From: a virus
Length of the DNA: 30,661 nucleotides
Virus record (IMG/VR): IMGVR_UViG_3300001460_000095
Span: 2,494-33,154 of that record
Reading direction: 5' to 3' (one strand)
Shown: positions 6,755 through 14,914 of the stretch, piece after piece
Position numbering within the stretch: the stretch's first letter is position 1
Layout of the letters: every line of letters starts with the position of its first letter
Translations under genes and position numbers: made by a program
The notes under the pieces: model-generated
What the model was told of the DNA's origin: nothing
Databases searched by the model: none
The model's input: only the letters and a program-made list of their open reading frames with translations

Positions 6755-7333
6755 CTACTTTTGCTTTTGCATAACTGTATAGCCCACGTTTTCAACATTA
6801 CGTTCAATAATCTTCCACGGATAATCTAAGCAAAAGTTTTGCATACAATCATATAATCGACTGTCTTTCTTACCGTGTAACACGCTTGTGTCATGAGCAA
6901 TAATGTATCTATTTATATTGCTTTGATGCAGACGCAGCTCTTGAATTAGGTGCATAGGGTGATGATACGAGTCAATTACTAGCATATCTGCTTTTTTTGT
7001 TGATTTAATTGCAATTGAGCTTTCTTCAAGAACACGTAGTGTAATATTGTTGTCGATAGCATATTGTTCTGCAAGTGGTTGTAAAAACAATTTGTATCTT
7101 GAAGTATCAATATCTACAAGCTGAACTTCTTTAGGATTACATAACAGTGCAGTAGATGCTGTCCCACCTTGGTGGGTGCCCAACTCAAGATAGGAGTTAC
7201 ACTCTTTCATATACTTCTTAATGCCATGATGAATATCACAATAGTTTTCGCCATGCTCTTCTTCTTGCTGTCTTATAATATCTTTGTTAAATTCTTCTAC
7301 AGATTTTACGTGACCTAGTTCTGAGTTAATCAT
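6755..7333 (-). CDS. SAM-dependent methyltransferase-like protein
   Basis: A 192-residue class I methyltransferase fold. YLELGTHQGGTAS (motif I, residues 48-60) is followed by QLVDID, which ends in the acidic residue that would bind the SAM ribose, and by DMLVIDSYHHP, a metal/hydroxyl-type motif as in the CmcI/Methyltransf_24 group. The start is ATG 7333, which overlaps the stop of the epimerase gene. A longer frame to 7390 exists but would run 65 nt into that gene. It may methylate a sugar hydroxyl or another small molecule of the island pathway. Confidence 0.65.
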   Translation of the reverse strand: MINSELGHVKSVEEFNKDIIRQQEEEHGENYCDIHHGIKKYMKECNSYLELGTHQGGTASTALLCNPKEVQLVDIDTSRYKLFLQPLAEQYAIDNNITLRVLEESSIAIKSTKKADMLVIDSYHHPMHLIQELRLHQSNINRYIIAHDTSVLHGKKDSRLYDCMQNFCLDYPWKIIERNVENVGYTVMQKQK

Positions 7334-8276
7334 AATTTTTTCCAAAGTAGTTTCTATACCATTGAATGAAGTTTTTGACTCCTTGATCAATAGGTGTTGT
7401 TGATTTATATCCCAACTTCTCTATCTTAGTTGTATCAGACCAAGTCTCTAAAGCATCTGCAGGATGATGAGGTTTATAAATCTTTTCTGCGGTCTTATCT
7501 AAATTCTTTTCAATCTCTGAAATGAAATCCATTAGATTTACTTGCTTACCATTACCTATACAATATGTTTCTCGCTCTGACATATTCTGTGATACTATTG
7601 ATATCCCTTGAACAATATCATCAACATAAGTAAAGTCACGTTTCATATCTCCATTATTAAACACATCTATAGCTTTATCAGCTAGAATGTTTTTAGTAAA
7701 ATCAAACAATGCCATATCTGGTCGACCCCAAGGTCCATACACTGTAAAGAATCTTAAACATACTGCATTCTTAATTTTAGATATGTTAAACATATCTTCT
7801 GTTGTTTGCTTTGAGTATCCATATGGGCTTAACTGAGGTCCTAGCTTCTCATCTGGTGCCCATGGTAACGGATTTCCATGCATTACACAACTGGTAGAAG
7901 CAAATAAAACATTCTGTATATCAGCGTCTTCACAAGCTCTAATAAGGTTCATAGTACCTGTAATATTGTTATCTATATATTCATCTGCATGGTCCATTGA
8001 ATATCTAACACCAGCCATAGCAGCTAAATGTAATACCAGATCTGGTCTAATATAATCGATGTAGTGTTGCATAGCATCAGCATCGCGCAAGTCATAGTTT
8101 TCAACAATTATACCATGTTCGCGATCAAGATGCTTTGCTCTGTTTTCTTTTAGTTCGGGATCATAATAGTCATTAAAGTTATCAAAACCATATACTTCCC
8201 AACCATCTTTTTTGAATTTTATGGCTGTGTGAAATCCTATAAAGCCTGCAAGGCCTGTTATTAATATTTTCTTCAT
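7326..8276 (-). CDS. NAD-dependent sugar-nucleotide epimerase (UDP-glucuronate 4-epimerase-like)
   Basis: A 316-residue extended short-chain dehydrogenase. TGLAGFIG at the N-terminus (G8, G11, G14) binds NAD. FDNFNDYYDPELKENR is highly typical of UDP-glucuronate 4-epimerases, as is TVYGPWGRPDMALF. HLAAMAGVRYS, the S127/S129 region and Y152-x3-K156 give the catalytic set, and full family length is present. The likely reaction is interconversion of UDP-glucuronate and UDP-galacturonate, supplying a donor to the neighbouring glycosyltransferases. It overlaps the genes on both sides by a few nt. Confidence 0.88.
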   Translation of the reverse strand: MKKILITGLAGFIGFHTAIKFKKDGWEVYGFDNFNDYYDPELKENRAKHLDREHGIIVENYDLRDADAMQHYIDYIRPDLVLHLAAMAGVRYSMDHADEYIDNNITGTMNLIRACEDADIQNVLFASTSCVMHGNPLPWAPDEKLGPQLSPYGYSKQTTEDMFNISKIKNAVCLRFFTVYGPWGRPDMALFDFTKNILADKAIDVFNNGDMKRDFTYVDDIVQGISIVSQNMSERETYCIGNGKQVNLMDFISEIEKNLDKTAEKIYKPHHPADALETWSDTTKIEKLGYKSTTPIDQGVKNFIQWYRNYFGKNYD

Positions 8277-8839
8277 TTTGCTAACCTAGCCACAAACATT
8301 ATTCCTCCATGTTTAAGACTATTGTACCAAATGTCTTCTACAATCATTCCTGAACTTTTAATTAGATCATTAATTTCTCTATTTGTAGCTTCAAGTGGGT
8401 CCTCATAATGACCTCTACTTTGACTCTCTGCATATTCAATGAATAGTCTACCATTAGGGTTAAGTTGATCTTTCCATGTGGCCATAGTTTTTACTGGATC
8501 AATAGTATGGTCAAATGAATTAGAATAAACTATATCAGCCTTGCCAATCCATTCTTTTTTTGGAATTGTGAAATCATGGTGGACAGTATCTTTAATCCCA
8601 ACAGCTGTTTCACTAATTTCAGTTCCTATTACATATGCATGTTCATAGATTTCTTTAAAATACGCCTGCTCTGCACCGCTTCTTGTCCCGTGACATATTA
8701 TAAACCCAGGCATTGTTTTATATTCACATATTCTTTTTATTATCCTTCTAACAACATATACCCAGTCAACTTTAGCTTTATTTGTTTCAGTTTGGGCTTG
8801 AACATAATCGTCATAGTCTTTGTATTCATATACTCGCAT
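8273..8839 (-). CDS. SAM-dependent methyltransferase-like protein
   Basis: A 188-residue protein. FIICHGTRSGAEQAYF resembles the ExGTRxGxEQxYF motif I of a group of small methyltransferases, VIGTEIS follows as motif II, ADIVYSNSFDH as motif IV, and LNPNGRLFIEY as the usual LkPGG-type strand. ATG 8839 is preferred because GGAG sits 7 nt upstream and this avoids overlap with the preceding gene; the frame extends to 8896. Its ATGA overlap with the epimerase gene suggests coupled expression. Substrate unknown, perhaps a sugar of the same glycan. Confidence 0.65.
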   Translation of the reverse strand: MRVYEYKDYDDYVQAQTETNKAKVDWVYVVRRIIKRICEYKTMPGFIICHGTRSGAEQAYFKEIYEHAYVIGTEISETAVGIKDTVHHDFTIPKKEWIGKADIVYSNSFDHTIDPVKTMATWKDQLNPNGRLFIEYAESQSRGHYEDPLEATNREINDLIKSSGMIVEDIWYNSLKHGGIMFVARLAK

Positions 8840-8852
8840 TTGAGAACTCCGG

Positions 8853-9539
8853 TTATACGCTATCAAATTGTACACCAGCTGTTGATGTTGGTACAAATTC
8901 TAGTTTAGTTTTTATTGCACCACGATGAGTGTCCCATTGACTCTCATGTAAAGCATTTCCACCTACTACGGGCAGTCGTTGATGATATGGTGTTATTTTT
9001 ATTTCTTGTTCAGAATTGATATATCTGTTCATATTATCATGTCCAGCAAACCCTATTCGTTCATATATATCATTATATTTAAATGCACTGTCTGGGTTAC
9101 AAGTATACCCATGAGTAGATTGTTCTCTCATGCACAAATTAACAACCTTTGAAGCATATGGTTGACCCAGATCAAGGTTCCTGTTTACTATTGCATCATG
9201 TTCAAGAACAATACTGGTGTGGCCATCTTTAATAATCTTTTGTCTTACCATATAATGAGACATCGTCATACATTGCTGCATAACTATCATTCTATTCTCA
9301 ATCTCTTTAGTAGGCTCTTGGCCAGCTTTTTTTCGATAATTGCCAAGAAGTCTTTCTCTATAGTCTTCTCTAACAGGCCAGCCTGGATAATACTTTTCTA
9401 AAGTATAAGGTGTAATAGCATCAAAGAGCTTTGGAGTAATGTTATGCTTTCTACAAGATTCTACACATCTATTAGTAAGACTTATTACTTTATCAGTACC
9501 AAATGTGTTGATGGTTGTTATAATATAGGCATTAAACAT
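8853..9539 (-). CDS. Glycosyltransferase family 25-like protein
   Basis: A 228-residue protein starting AYIITTINTFG, with an FDAITP segment near residue 40 that parallels the YDAVxP segment of GT25 proteins, a CMTMSHYMVRQ helix, and IVLEHDAIV (E113-H114-D115). A late GGNALHESQWDTH replaces the usual A-Y-x-S-AA segment, so it is a diverged member. ATG 9539 overlaps the TAA of the upstream GT-A gene (TAATG). The frame could begin 15 nt earlier, but the overlap style of the region supports 9539. Confidence 0.6.
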   Translation of the reverse strand: MFNAYIITTINTFGTDKVISLTNRCVESCRKHNITPKLFDAITPYTLEKYYPGWPVREDYRERLLGNYRKKAGQEPTKEIENRMIVMQQCMTMSHYMVRQKIIKDGHTSIVLEHDAIVNRNLDLGQPYASKVVNLCMREQSTHGYTCNPDSAFKYNDIYERIGFAGHDNMNRYINSEQEIKITPYHQRLPVVGGNALHESQWDTHRGAIKTKLEFVPTSTAGVQFDSV

Positions 9540-10345
9540 TAAGGAAGCTGCCACTCTGATTGTGGTCTGTTAACGATAGTGTAATGCCAATGACCATCAT
9601 GATTATCAGCGTTTCTTAGCTGAACATGACACAACTTTGCGTCTCTATCATCTCTACCATCAAACACAGGCCTTGGTGTCTTATCTGCATTGCCAGCATA
9701 ATGAATTTGAGTATTCCATCCATGATCCATTTCTGTAATATCCATATTTGCAACAAACATCATAGCATGTAGATAGTTTTGATCAATAGTATAGAATTTA
9801 GGTAATGACGTTCCTCTAATATAAGTGACATATTCATTAAATGCATCAAAGCCTTTTCGAGCTTTTTCTCTACCTTCAGGTGTGTACAAAACTACCCCAG
9901 TGTTGAATACCTTCATATCACCATTATCGTTTACTGGCATGCGTTTATTATATTTTCTCAATATATAATTGCTCCAGAGAGTGTCAGTCTTTTTATTAAA
10001 CATCCCCTCTCCTTTACCTCTAGTGATTTCCTTATGTAGTTCTCTACATATTCCAATGTCCGCTACATCTTGATCAAATATACTTTCTTGTAATCCTTCT
10101 ACAGCAAATACGTCTGTGTCTGCAAATAAGATATTATCATACTCTTCAAATCGCTTGCCCCAGATAGGTTCAAATGCATTGTAGTATTGTGGAATGTCAG
10201 TATACTCTTGGGCCCATCTTGGGTTAGTTTTAAACTGATACTCAGCTCCAATACGCTCTGCATAAGTTCTCATGTTTTCTACACCGTATTTAACAGCGTC
10301 TCCTGGTGTTCCTAACCAGTATTGATATATTAAGTTCTTTACCAT
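9539..10345 (-). CDS. Glycosyltransferase, GT-A fold with DxD motif
   Basis: A 268-residue protein. It opens with LIYQYWLG and AYAERIGAEY-type spacing (TYAERIGAEY), has NILFADTDVF carrying D76-T77-D78 at the end of the nucleotide half, then VFNTGVVLYT and YTIDQNYLHAMM, the order expected in GT8/GT32-like enzymes. A late HVQLRNADNH region may carry the final histidine ligand. It is clearly paralogous to the protein at 10941, which shares the LIYQ start and the RIGA segment. It overlaps the upstream methyltransferase gene by 7 nt. Confidence 0.7.
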   Translation of the reverse strand: MVKNLIYQYWLGTPGDAVKYGVENMRTYAERIGAEYQFKTNPRWAQEYTDIPQYYNAFEPIWGKRFEEYDNILFADTDVFAVEGLQESIFDQDVADIGICRELHKEITRGKGEGMFNKKTDTLWSNYILRKYNKRMPVNDNGDMKVFNTGVVLYTPEGREKARKGFDAFNEYVTYIRGTSLPKFYTIDQNYLHAMMFVANMDITEMDHGWNTQIHYAGNADKTPRPVFDGRDDRDAKLCHVQLRNADNHDGHWHYTIVNRPQSEWQLP

Positions 10346-10944
10346 GGTTTAGTTGCCTCTACTACAGCTGAATGAAATGCTCTTATATTGCCAGGAGTGT
10401 CTATGTTACTAAACGCTGGCAACCCGCTTTGTTGATATTTGCACTCTCTTACATTAGTATACCCTAAATCTTTGAGGGTGTCAATCAATTCTTTTTTGTT
10501 CCATATGTGCTTATGTTCACCATTCTGATACATTATCCCTTCTGCACATTGATCTTGGATTCTCATAAACTCGCTTCCTGCAGGAGCAAACTTATGCTTA
10601 ACAACATAAAATTGGTAATAATGTTGAACCCATGAATGTTCAGTTAAGTCGTTGTCTTGACGCAGCCATTCGACAAACTCCATTGGAGGCCAGATGGAAC
10701 GGATAACTCCACCTGGTTTCATAATTCTCATCATCTCATTAAAGAAGTTAATTCCCTGATCTTTAGTTAGGTGTTCAATAAAATGTTCACTATACACTCC
10801 ATTGTATGTGTCTTCCCAAACACCCTTCATTGGAAGTTTTGTTAAATCACACTTCTCAACACCCTTTGCAGGATCAGCAACATCTCTTACAGCATCCCAG
10901 TTTAGTCCTCGTTTGGCACCAGCTGCTATCTCTAACAGTTTCAT
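10339..10944 (-). CDS. Class I SAM methyltransferase (Methyltransf_11-like)
   Basis: A 201-residue protein. LLEIAAGAKRG at residues 3-13 is a short motif I at the very N-terminus, VYSEHFIEHL resembles the D/SxxHxxEH motif IV of Methyltransf_11 proteins, and FFNEMMRIMKPGGVIR is a standard motif VI. The C-terminal third has HIWNKKELIDTLKDLGY, common in phage and glycan-cluster methyltransferases. AAGGG stands upstream of the ATG. It lies between two paralogous GT-A genes, suggesting methylation of the growing glycan. Confidence 0.75.
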   Translation of the reverse strand: MKLLEIAAGAKRGLNWDAVRDVADPAKGVEKCDLTKLPMKGVWEDTYNGVYSEHFIEHLTKDQGINFFNEMMRIMKPGGVIRSIWPPMEFVEWLRQDNDLTEHSWVQHYYQFYVVKHKFAPAGSEFMRIQDQCAEGIMYQNGEHKHIWNKKELIDTLKDLGYTNVRECKYQQSGLPAFSNIDTPGNIRAFHSAVVEATKPW

Positions 10945-11741
10945 CTCATATCCCTTATACCTACCAACTTAGCTAATTCAGCAATATTCTCTCCTTCTTG
11001 CGGTAAAACAGTTTTATGAAAGAAATGTATAAAATGAGCTTCTTTAAGTTTATCATTAGGTACTGCATTATACAACCCATTCCATTTCCAGTCAAGATGT
11101 TTCAGTCTCATCTTCTCTTCACGTATCCAAGTATTGAGAAGTGTCTGATCTGTTGACCACTTCCAAGGACCCATACCATCAATGAATGGTTTGAACCTTG
11201 GCCGTCTTAGGAATTGCGCTGGAGTTTCACCATTAAGATACTTGCCCATAGATTTATTCATTAACATCATACCCATGTTAAAGAACTCTGCCCCAAGATT
11301 ATTCCATTTCCAATCAATGTGTTTAAGAGATGCATATTGCATTCGAGAGTAGTTAGTTATCTTTTGTTGGTATCGTTCACCAAGTGGCATTTCCCTTTCA
11401 ATAACACCTGCAAAGTCAATGTCATGATCTATCTCGTCAAATAGATTAGGAGCTGTTTCTCTAATGTAGATGTCACCATCAATTAAACCAATTTTATCAT
11501 ATTGGTCAAAGTATCCAAATGCGTTTTCCTTCTCATAGATAGGAAGGAACCCACCATACTTACCGTATGATTCATTTGATCTATTTGTTTGAAAAACGTC
11601 TGGCTTGATCATAAGAATTGGACTTCTTTGAACAATATGATCGGCGCCTATTCTATCTGCATATGCTTTTACTGATGCAATACAGAAGTCGTAAATATTT
11701 TTACGCTTGCCCGTGTATACTTGGTATATCAATGTCTTCAT
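10941..11741 (-). CDS. Glycosyltransferase, GT-A fold with DGD motif
   Basis: A 266-residue paralog of the protein at 9539. It starts TLIYQVYTG, has AYADRIGADH, then KIGLIDGDIYI with D88-G89-D90 as the metal site, FFNMGMMLMN in place of the FNTGV segment, STDQTLLNTWI, and a late HFIHFFHKT. These follow the GT8-like order. The C-terminal 13 codons lie inside the 5' end-proximal overlap with the upstream GT25-like gene (41 nt shared at 11701-11741), an unusually long overlap for this window. The donor sugar cannot be inferred. Confidence 0.7.
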   Translation of the reverse strand: MKTLIYQVYTGKRKNIYDFCIASVKAYADRIGADHIVQRSPILMIKPDVFQTNRSNESYGKYGGFLPIYEKENAFGYFDQYDKIGLIDGDIYIRETAPNLFDEIDHDIDFAGVIEREMPLGERYQQKITNYSRMQYASLKHIDWKWNNLGAEFFNMGMMLMNKSMGKYLNGETPAQFLRRPRFKPFIDGMGPWKWSTDQTLLNTWIREEKMRLKHLDWKWNGLYNAVPNDKLKEAHFIHFFHKTVLPQEGENIAELAKLVGIRDMR

Positions 11742-12348
11742 AATCTAGACCTATAAATTTACGGTTGGGAGTGACATGGTCAATAGTATTTAGACCATCA
11801 AAATTAATCTGTTCAATATAGTGAAAGTCATTCATTTTCTTTTGTCTGTTATAGTTTAAAATTTCACAAAGGTGACCGTCACTATTCATACGAATAGGAC
11901 GGGCAACAGCTTTTGCAACTAGTCTCTCTGCAATAGGAGGAGTTATATAATATCCAGATCCAGGTGCCATATGTATTCCTGTTTCTCCATAATCTCTGTT
12001 GATAAAAGACAAAAACTTATACCCTTCTTTTGACAGATCAGGTAGCGGTTTGATCAATTTTGAATCATGTTCAATAACTATGAGTGGGCCTCTATGTACA
12101 CATTTACACCACAATTCAAAATGACTATACCACACTGCTTTTTCTGTAGCTGTAAACGGTCGTTTCTTTCCCACTGTTTTCATTGGGTGGAAATCAAGTT
12201 TAGATTTGTATGCTAAATCTTTAGGCGTGACAGCGTCAAATGGTTTTAGACTATAGTCTCCCCAAGACGGTCGGCATTCTCTTGTGTACATTAGCGAAAT
12301 GGGATGGTCCTGCATATTAATCATATATATTGGAATATTACTTTTCAT
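11701..12348 (-). CDS. Glycosyltransferase family 25-like protein
   Basis: A 215-residue protein. PIYMINMQDHPI is the first strand, FDAVTPKDL parallels the GT25 YDAVDG region, TATEKAVWYSHFELW is the SH..W helix, and LIVIEHDSKLI (E93-H94-D95) is the metal motif. GSGYYITPPIAERLV is the late A-Y-x-S-AA equivalent, followed by SDGHLCE, which has the acceptor-site aspartate. All GT25 landmarks are present in compact form. A strong GGAGGG site lies 2-3 nt before the ATG. It ends 41 nt inside the next gene. Confidence 0.72.
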   Translation of the reverse strand: MKSNIPIYMINMQDHPISLMYTRECRPSWGDYSLKPFDAVTPKDLAYKSKLDFHPMKTVGKKRPFTATEKAVWYSHFELWCKCVHRGPLIVIEHDSKLIKPLPDLSKEGYKFLSFINRDYGETGIHMAPGSGYYITPPIAERLVAKAVARPIRMNSDGHLCEILNYNRQKKMNDFHYIEQINFDGLNTIDHVTPNRKFIGLDYEDIDIPSIHGQA

Positions 12349-12940
12349 AGCCCTCCACAGACCGCAAGTCCATATTTACTTCTAAAGTATCACAATTGTG
12401 ATATGCTATCATATAATCATGGATAGAAACTCTAATTGGATCTGACACTTTAACTTCTTTTAACATCTCAATTGCCCCAATTGGATCCATAAGATAATTT
12501 TTACGGGTTGTCAGGTTAGTAGGATCTGATGGAAACCTGTAAGAAGTTTTTAAATCAGCATAATAACCATCGAGCATTGGACGAGGAAGTGATCTCATAT
12601 CATCTACTAATTGATTACCAGCAAAAGATATAATATACTGTCGATCTAATATTCTAGCTTTTTTTGCTATGCTAAAAAATCCATACCACTCTTTCATCTT
12701 AAAAGTATTCAAAGCTCTCTCATATAGCGGTAGCTTCTTTACTCCTATACTTTCATATGAATTGTTTATAATTTGATCAGTGCTAGGAAATGGTTGGAGA
12801 GTGCACTTGTATCCATATTGTTCAAATGATTGAACAGTTTGAACGAGCCTTGCAGAGTCTGTCATTCTCTCTGCTGTCGTCGCCTCATACAATACAAATA
12901 TCTTTGTGTCTTTAGGGGCATAAAATGATTCTAAACTCAT
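12338..12940 (-). CDS. Protein of unknown function next to the radical SAM gene
   Basis: A 200-residue protein with no motif I can name. It has an early beta-strand (TKIFVLYEATT), then SFEQYGYKCTLQPFPST, which loosely recalls the first strand and YDA region of GT25 proteins. It then continues with helical, aromatic-rich sequence (KMKEWYGFF) and a strand, YIISFAGNQLVDD. No EHD or DxD metal motif is visible, so it could be a degenerate GT25 relative or an unrelated partner. It starts in ATGA overlap with the radical SAM gene, so the two are probably coupled. Confidence 0.55.
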   Translation of the reverse strand: MSLESFYAPKDTKIFVLYEATTAERMTDSARLVQTVQSFEQYGYKCTLQPFPSTDQIINNSYESIGVKKLPLYERALNTFKMKEWYGFFSIAKKARILDRQYIISFAGNQLVDDMRSLPRPMLDGYYADLKTSYRFPSDPTNLTTRKNYLMDPIGAIEMLKEVKVSDPIRVSIHDYMIAYHNCDTLEVNMDLRSVEGYEK

Positions 12941-13896
12941 CTGTAATCTTCCAAGCTAAATTTTGTTCCATACATCTTATTGTTGGTTCGTCCATGATTA
13001 GTATACACCATAACCTCTGGATCGTCAATTAAAAAATCACAACTTTGGCAATAATCTGGATAATTGCCTGTTGTATGATCATCACGTAGTTTATTGTATT
13101 TATCACCATTCCATATCTCTTCTAATGAATTAGTTGATCCGTGTCCTAACACAGCTTCATCATCTCTTCCAAGCACCTGACAGCACGGATGTATAGCTCC
13201 AGTGTTGCCATCAAGGCCACCAGCCCTGATAACAATATCAGGACTAAAAGGCCTACCACAAGTTTTTTTTGAACCTTCTCTATCATATACTGGATCATAC
13301 ACTCCACTCCAATTATGCATCTTCCAAATCTCTGTTTGGACATTAGCGGATTGTACTATACGTTTATATTGCTCAACCTCAAAGTCAATGCTATCATTAT
13401 CAAGGATTAAATGATATGTAGCTACTATACATTTTGATTTAGATTTAGTTACATACCGTTTCATCTCATGTAGATTGCTTATAGTTCTATAAAAGTTTTT
13501 GCTATTCATCCATTTGCTGTACGTATCGTAATCATATCCTACAATAGAAAAACGAAAGAATCCTAATCCTGCATCGACACATTCTTCCATAAAGGTGCCA
13601 CTCATTTTATATCCATTCGAAAAGATTACAGATTGTGCACCTGCATCCGTGACAACTTTAATATATTCAGGTAAGTTTTTTACTATTGTAGCTTCACCTG
13701 AGCCGTCTAAATTAACAACACCTAGGCCTTTATCAACTAGTTGATTAACATAGCCTTTGAATTCATCCAAAGGCATTTTACCAGTCCAGTTCTTACCCCT
13801 AGCCCCAGTCTTACCTTCTGGAGTAGTTTGCGGACACATTTGGCATGTGTAATTACAACCACCATTAATTTCAATTACTGCGCGATCGACTTCCAT
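12937..13896 (-). CDS. Radical SAM enzyme with C-terminal cysteine cluster
   Basis: A 319-residue protein. CNYTCQMC gives C14-x3-C18-x2-C21, the canonical radical SAM [4Fe-4S] motif, right after the AVIEINGGC strand. VVNLDGSGEAT is the GGE-like motif. The C-terminal half has HPCCQVLG, LEEIWNGDKYNKLR and DYCQSCDF, the arrangement of a SPASM/Twitch auxiliary-cluster domain. Such enzymes modify peptides or sugars. It is flanked by an unknown protein (ATGA overlap) and a possible GT-B protein. GGATGG precedes the ATG. A complete radical SAM/SPASM-like enzyme in a phage glycan island is unusual; its substrate is unknown. Confidence 0.85.
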   Translation of the reverse strand: MEVDRAVIEINGGCNYTCQMCPQTTPEGKTGARGKNWTGKMPLDEFKGYVNQLVDKGLGVVNLDGSGEATIVKNLPEYIKVVTDAGAQSVIFSNGYKMSGTFMEECVDAGLGFFRFSIVGYDYDTYSKWMNSKNFYRTISNLHEMKRYVTKSKSKCIVATYHLILDNDSIDFEVEQYKRIVQSANVQTEIWKMHNWSGVYDPVYDREGSKKTCGRPFSPDIVIRAGGLDGNTGAIHPCCQVLGRDDEAVLGHGSTNSLEEIWNGDKYNKLRDDHTTGNYPDYCQSCDFLIDDPEVMVYTNHGRTNNKMYGTKFSLEDYR

Positions 13897-14718
13897 TTAC
13901 CATCCATTCACAAACTTAAAGAATGTGTCTTTGTAATTATATGCTCTTTCTGTTGCTTGCTCTACCATGTATTCAAACTTCTTTAGATCTCTATCTATAT
14001 AAAAACCATCTCTAGTTACTACTGCAGCAGGAGTATGCCACGTTGATATATTAGAGGTGCCAATAACTATATGAGGCTTGAAAAGATTCTTAGAAATATA
14101 GTGCCACATACCCTCATAAGATAAACAAACCTCGCATGTTCGTATATGATACAACACCTCTCTAACAGGAGTTCTATAATCTACTTCTACAATATCCCAA
14201 CCAAAGTCTGTTAATCTATCTATAAGTCTTTGCCATTCCCAATCAAGTAGGATGTGTTTATCATTGCCTATCTGTTGTCTCAGGTTAGTTGTAGGCCTCC
14301 AGAGACATATTTTTCTATTAACAGGGGTTGTATCAATTGTAGTATCAAAAGCCCAATAGCGGTACATTTCTGACTGCTTTATTCTATGGATTCCTTGATA
14401 GAACTCTTTGTATAACTCCATGTCATGACTGTCTAATACAACTTCTATGTTGACCATATCAGACCACATGTAACGCTTTTTAACATACTCATAACGCTGA
14501 AAGACCGTTTCTGGATCTTCGTAATGGTACTTATAATTTTTATTATGAAAGAAATGGAGCTGGAATGTAGTAGGTTTTTGATTAACAAAAGCTCTCATAT
14601 GAGCAATGTTCATACCATACATTGTATCGCCAATACCTACAGTTGTCTTCCAACGTATAGTATCTAAACCGTGATTATCTTTCCAGTTGCCTACCCAATG
14701 ATGCCACAGACTGCTCAT
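13897..14718 (-). CDS. Putative GT-B glycosyltransferase (GT9/heptosyltransferase-like)
   Basis: A 273-residue protein. VGIGDTMYGMNIAHMRA near residues 27-43 resembles the GxGD loop followed by a helix at the start of GT9 heptosyltransferases, and KICLWRPTTNLRQQ resembles the strand and substrate loop opening the second Rossmann half. The late CEVCLSYEGMWHYIS...KPHIVIGTS fits the donor-site region, where GT9 enzymes have D-S-G-x-x-H-x-A. Several of the usual residues are changed, so the call is tentative. The gene ends 1 nt before the radical SAM ATG. Confidence 0.45.
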   Translation of the reverse strand: MSSLWHHWVGNWKDNHGLDTIRWKTTVGIGDTMYGMNIAHMRAFVNQKPTTFQLHFFHNKNYKYHYEDPETVFQRYEYVKKRYMWSDMVNIEVVLDSHDMELYKEFYQGIHRIKQSEMYRYWAFDTTIDTTPVNRKICLWRPTTNLRQQIGNDKHILLDWEWQRLIDRLTDFGWDIVEVDYRTPVREVLYHIRTCEVCLSYEGMWHYISKNLFKPHIVIGTSNISTWHTPAAVVTRDGFYIDRDLKKFEYMVEQATERAYNYKDTFFKFVNGW

Positions 14719-14914
14719 AATGATGTAATATCTCTTTTGCTAATGTCATAGCTTCATTAAAGTTTTTACGGAAGCGATTGTTCTTATATCCACTATTTAT
14801 GAAGTATTTTAAACTGTCTATATCACTCAAGTAGTTAGGTAAATCATATGACTTGCGGTGAGATACTAGTTGTTCATATTGATATCGTTTAGATAATGCT
14901 TCAAATAATGTCAT
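14675..14914 (-). CDS. Small protein of unknown function (79 aa)
   Basis: Helical, basic and aromatic-rich, starting MTLFEALSKRYQYEQ. I chose ATG 14914 because it forms an ATGA overlap with the upstream methyltransferase gene. The longer frame to 14989 would lie wholly inside that gene and has an unnatural arginine/serine-rich start. The 3' end overlaps the next gene by 44 nt, so one of the two boundaries may be wrong. No recognised domain. Confidence 0.5.
   Translation of the reverse strand: MTLFEALSKRYQYEQLVSHRKSYDLPNYLSDIDSLKYFINSGYKNNRFRKNFNEAMTLAKEILHHYEQSVASLGRQLER

Noticed and set aside
6910-6917. Second TATAAATA octamer on the minus strand
   Set aside because: It lies inside a methyltransferase gene, far from a gene start, so it cannot be told from chance.
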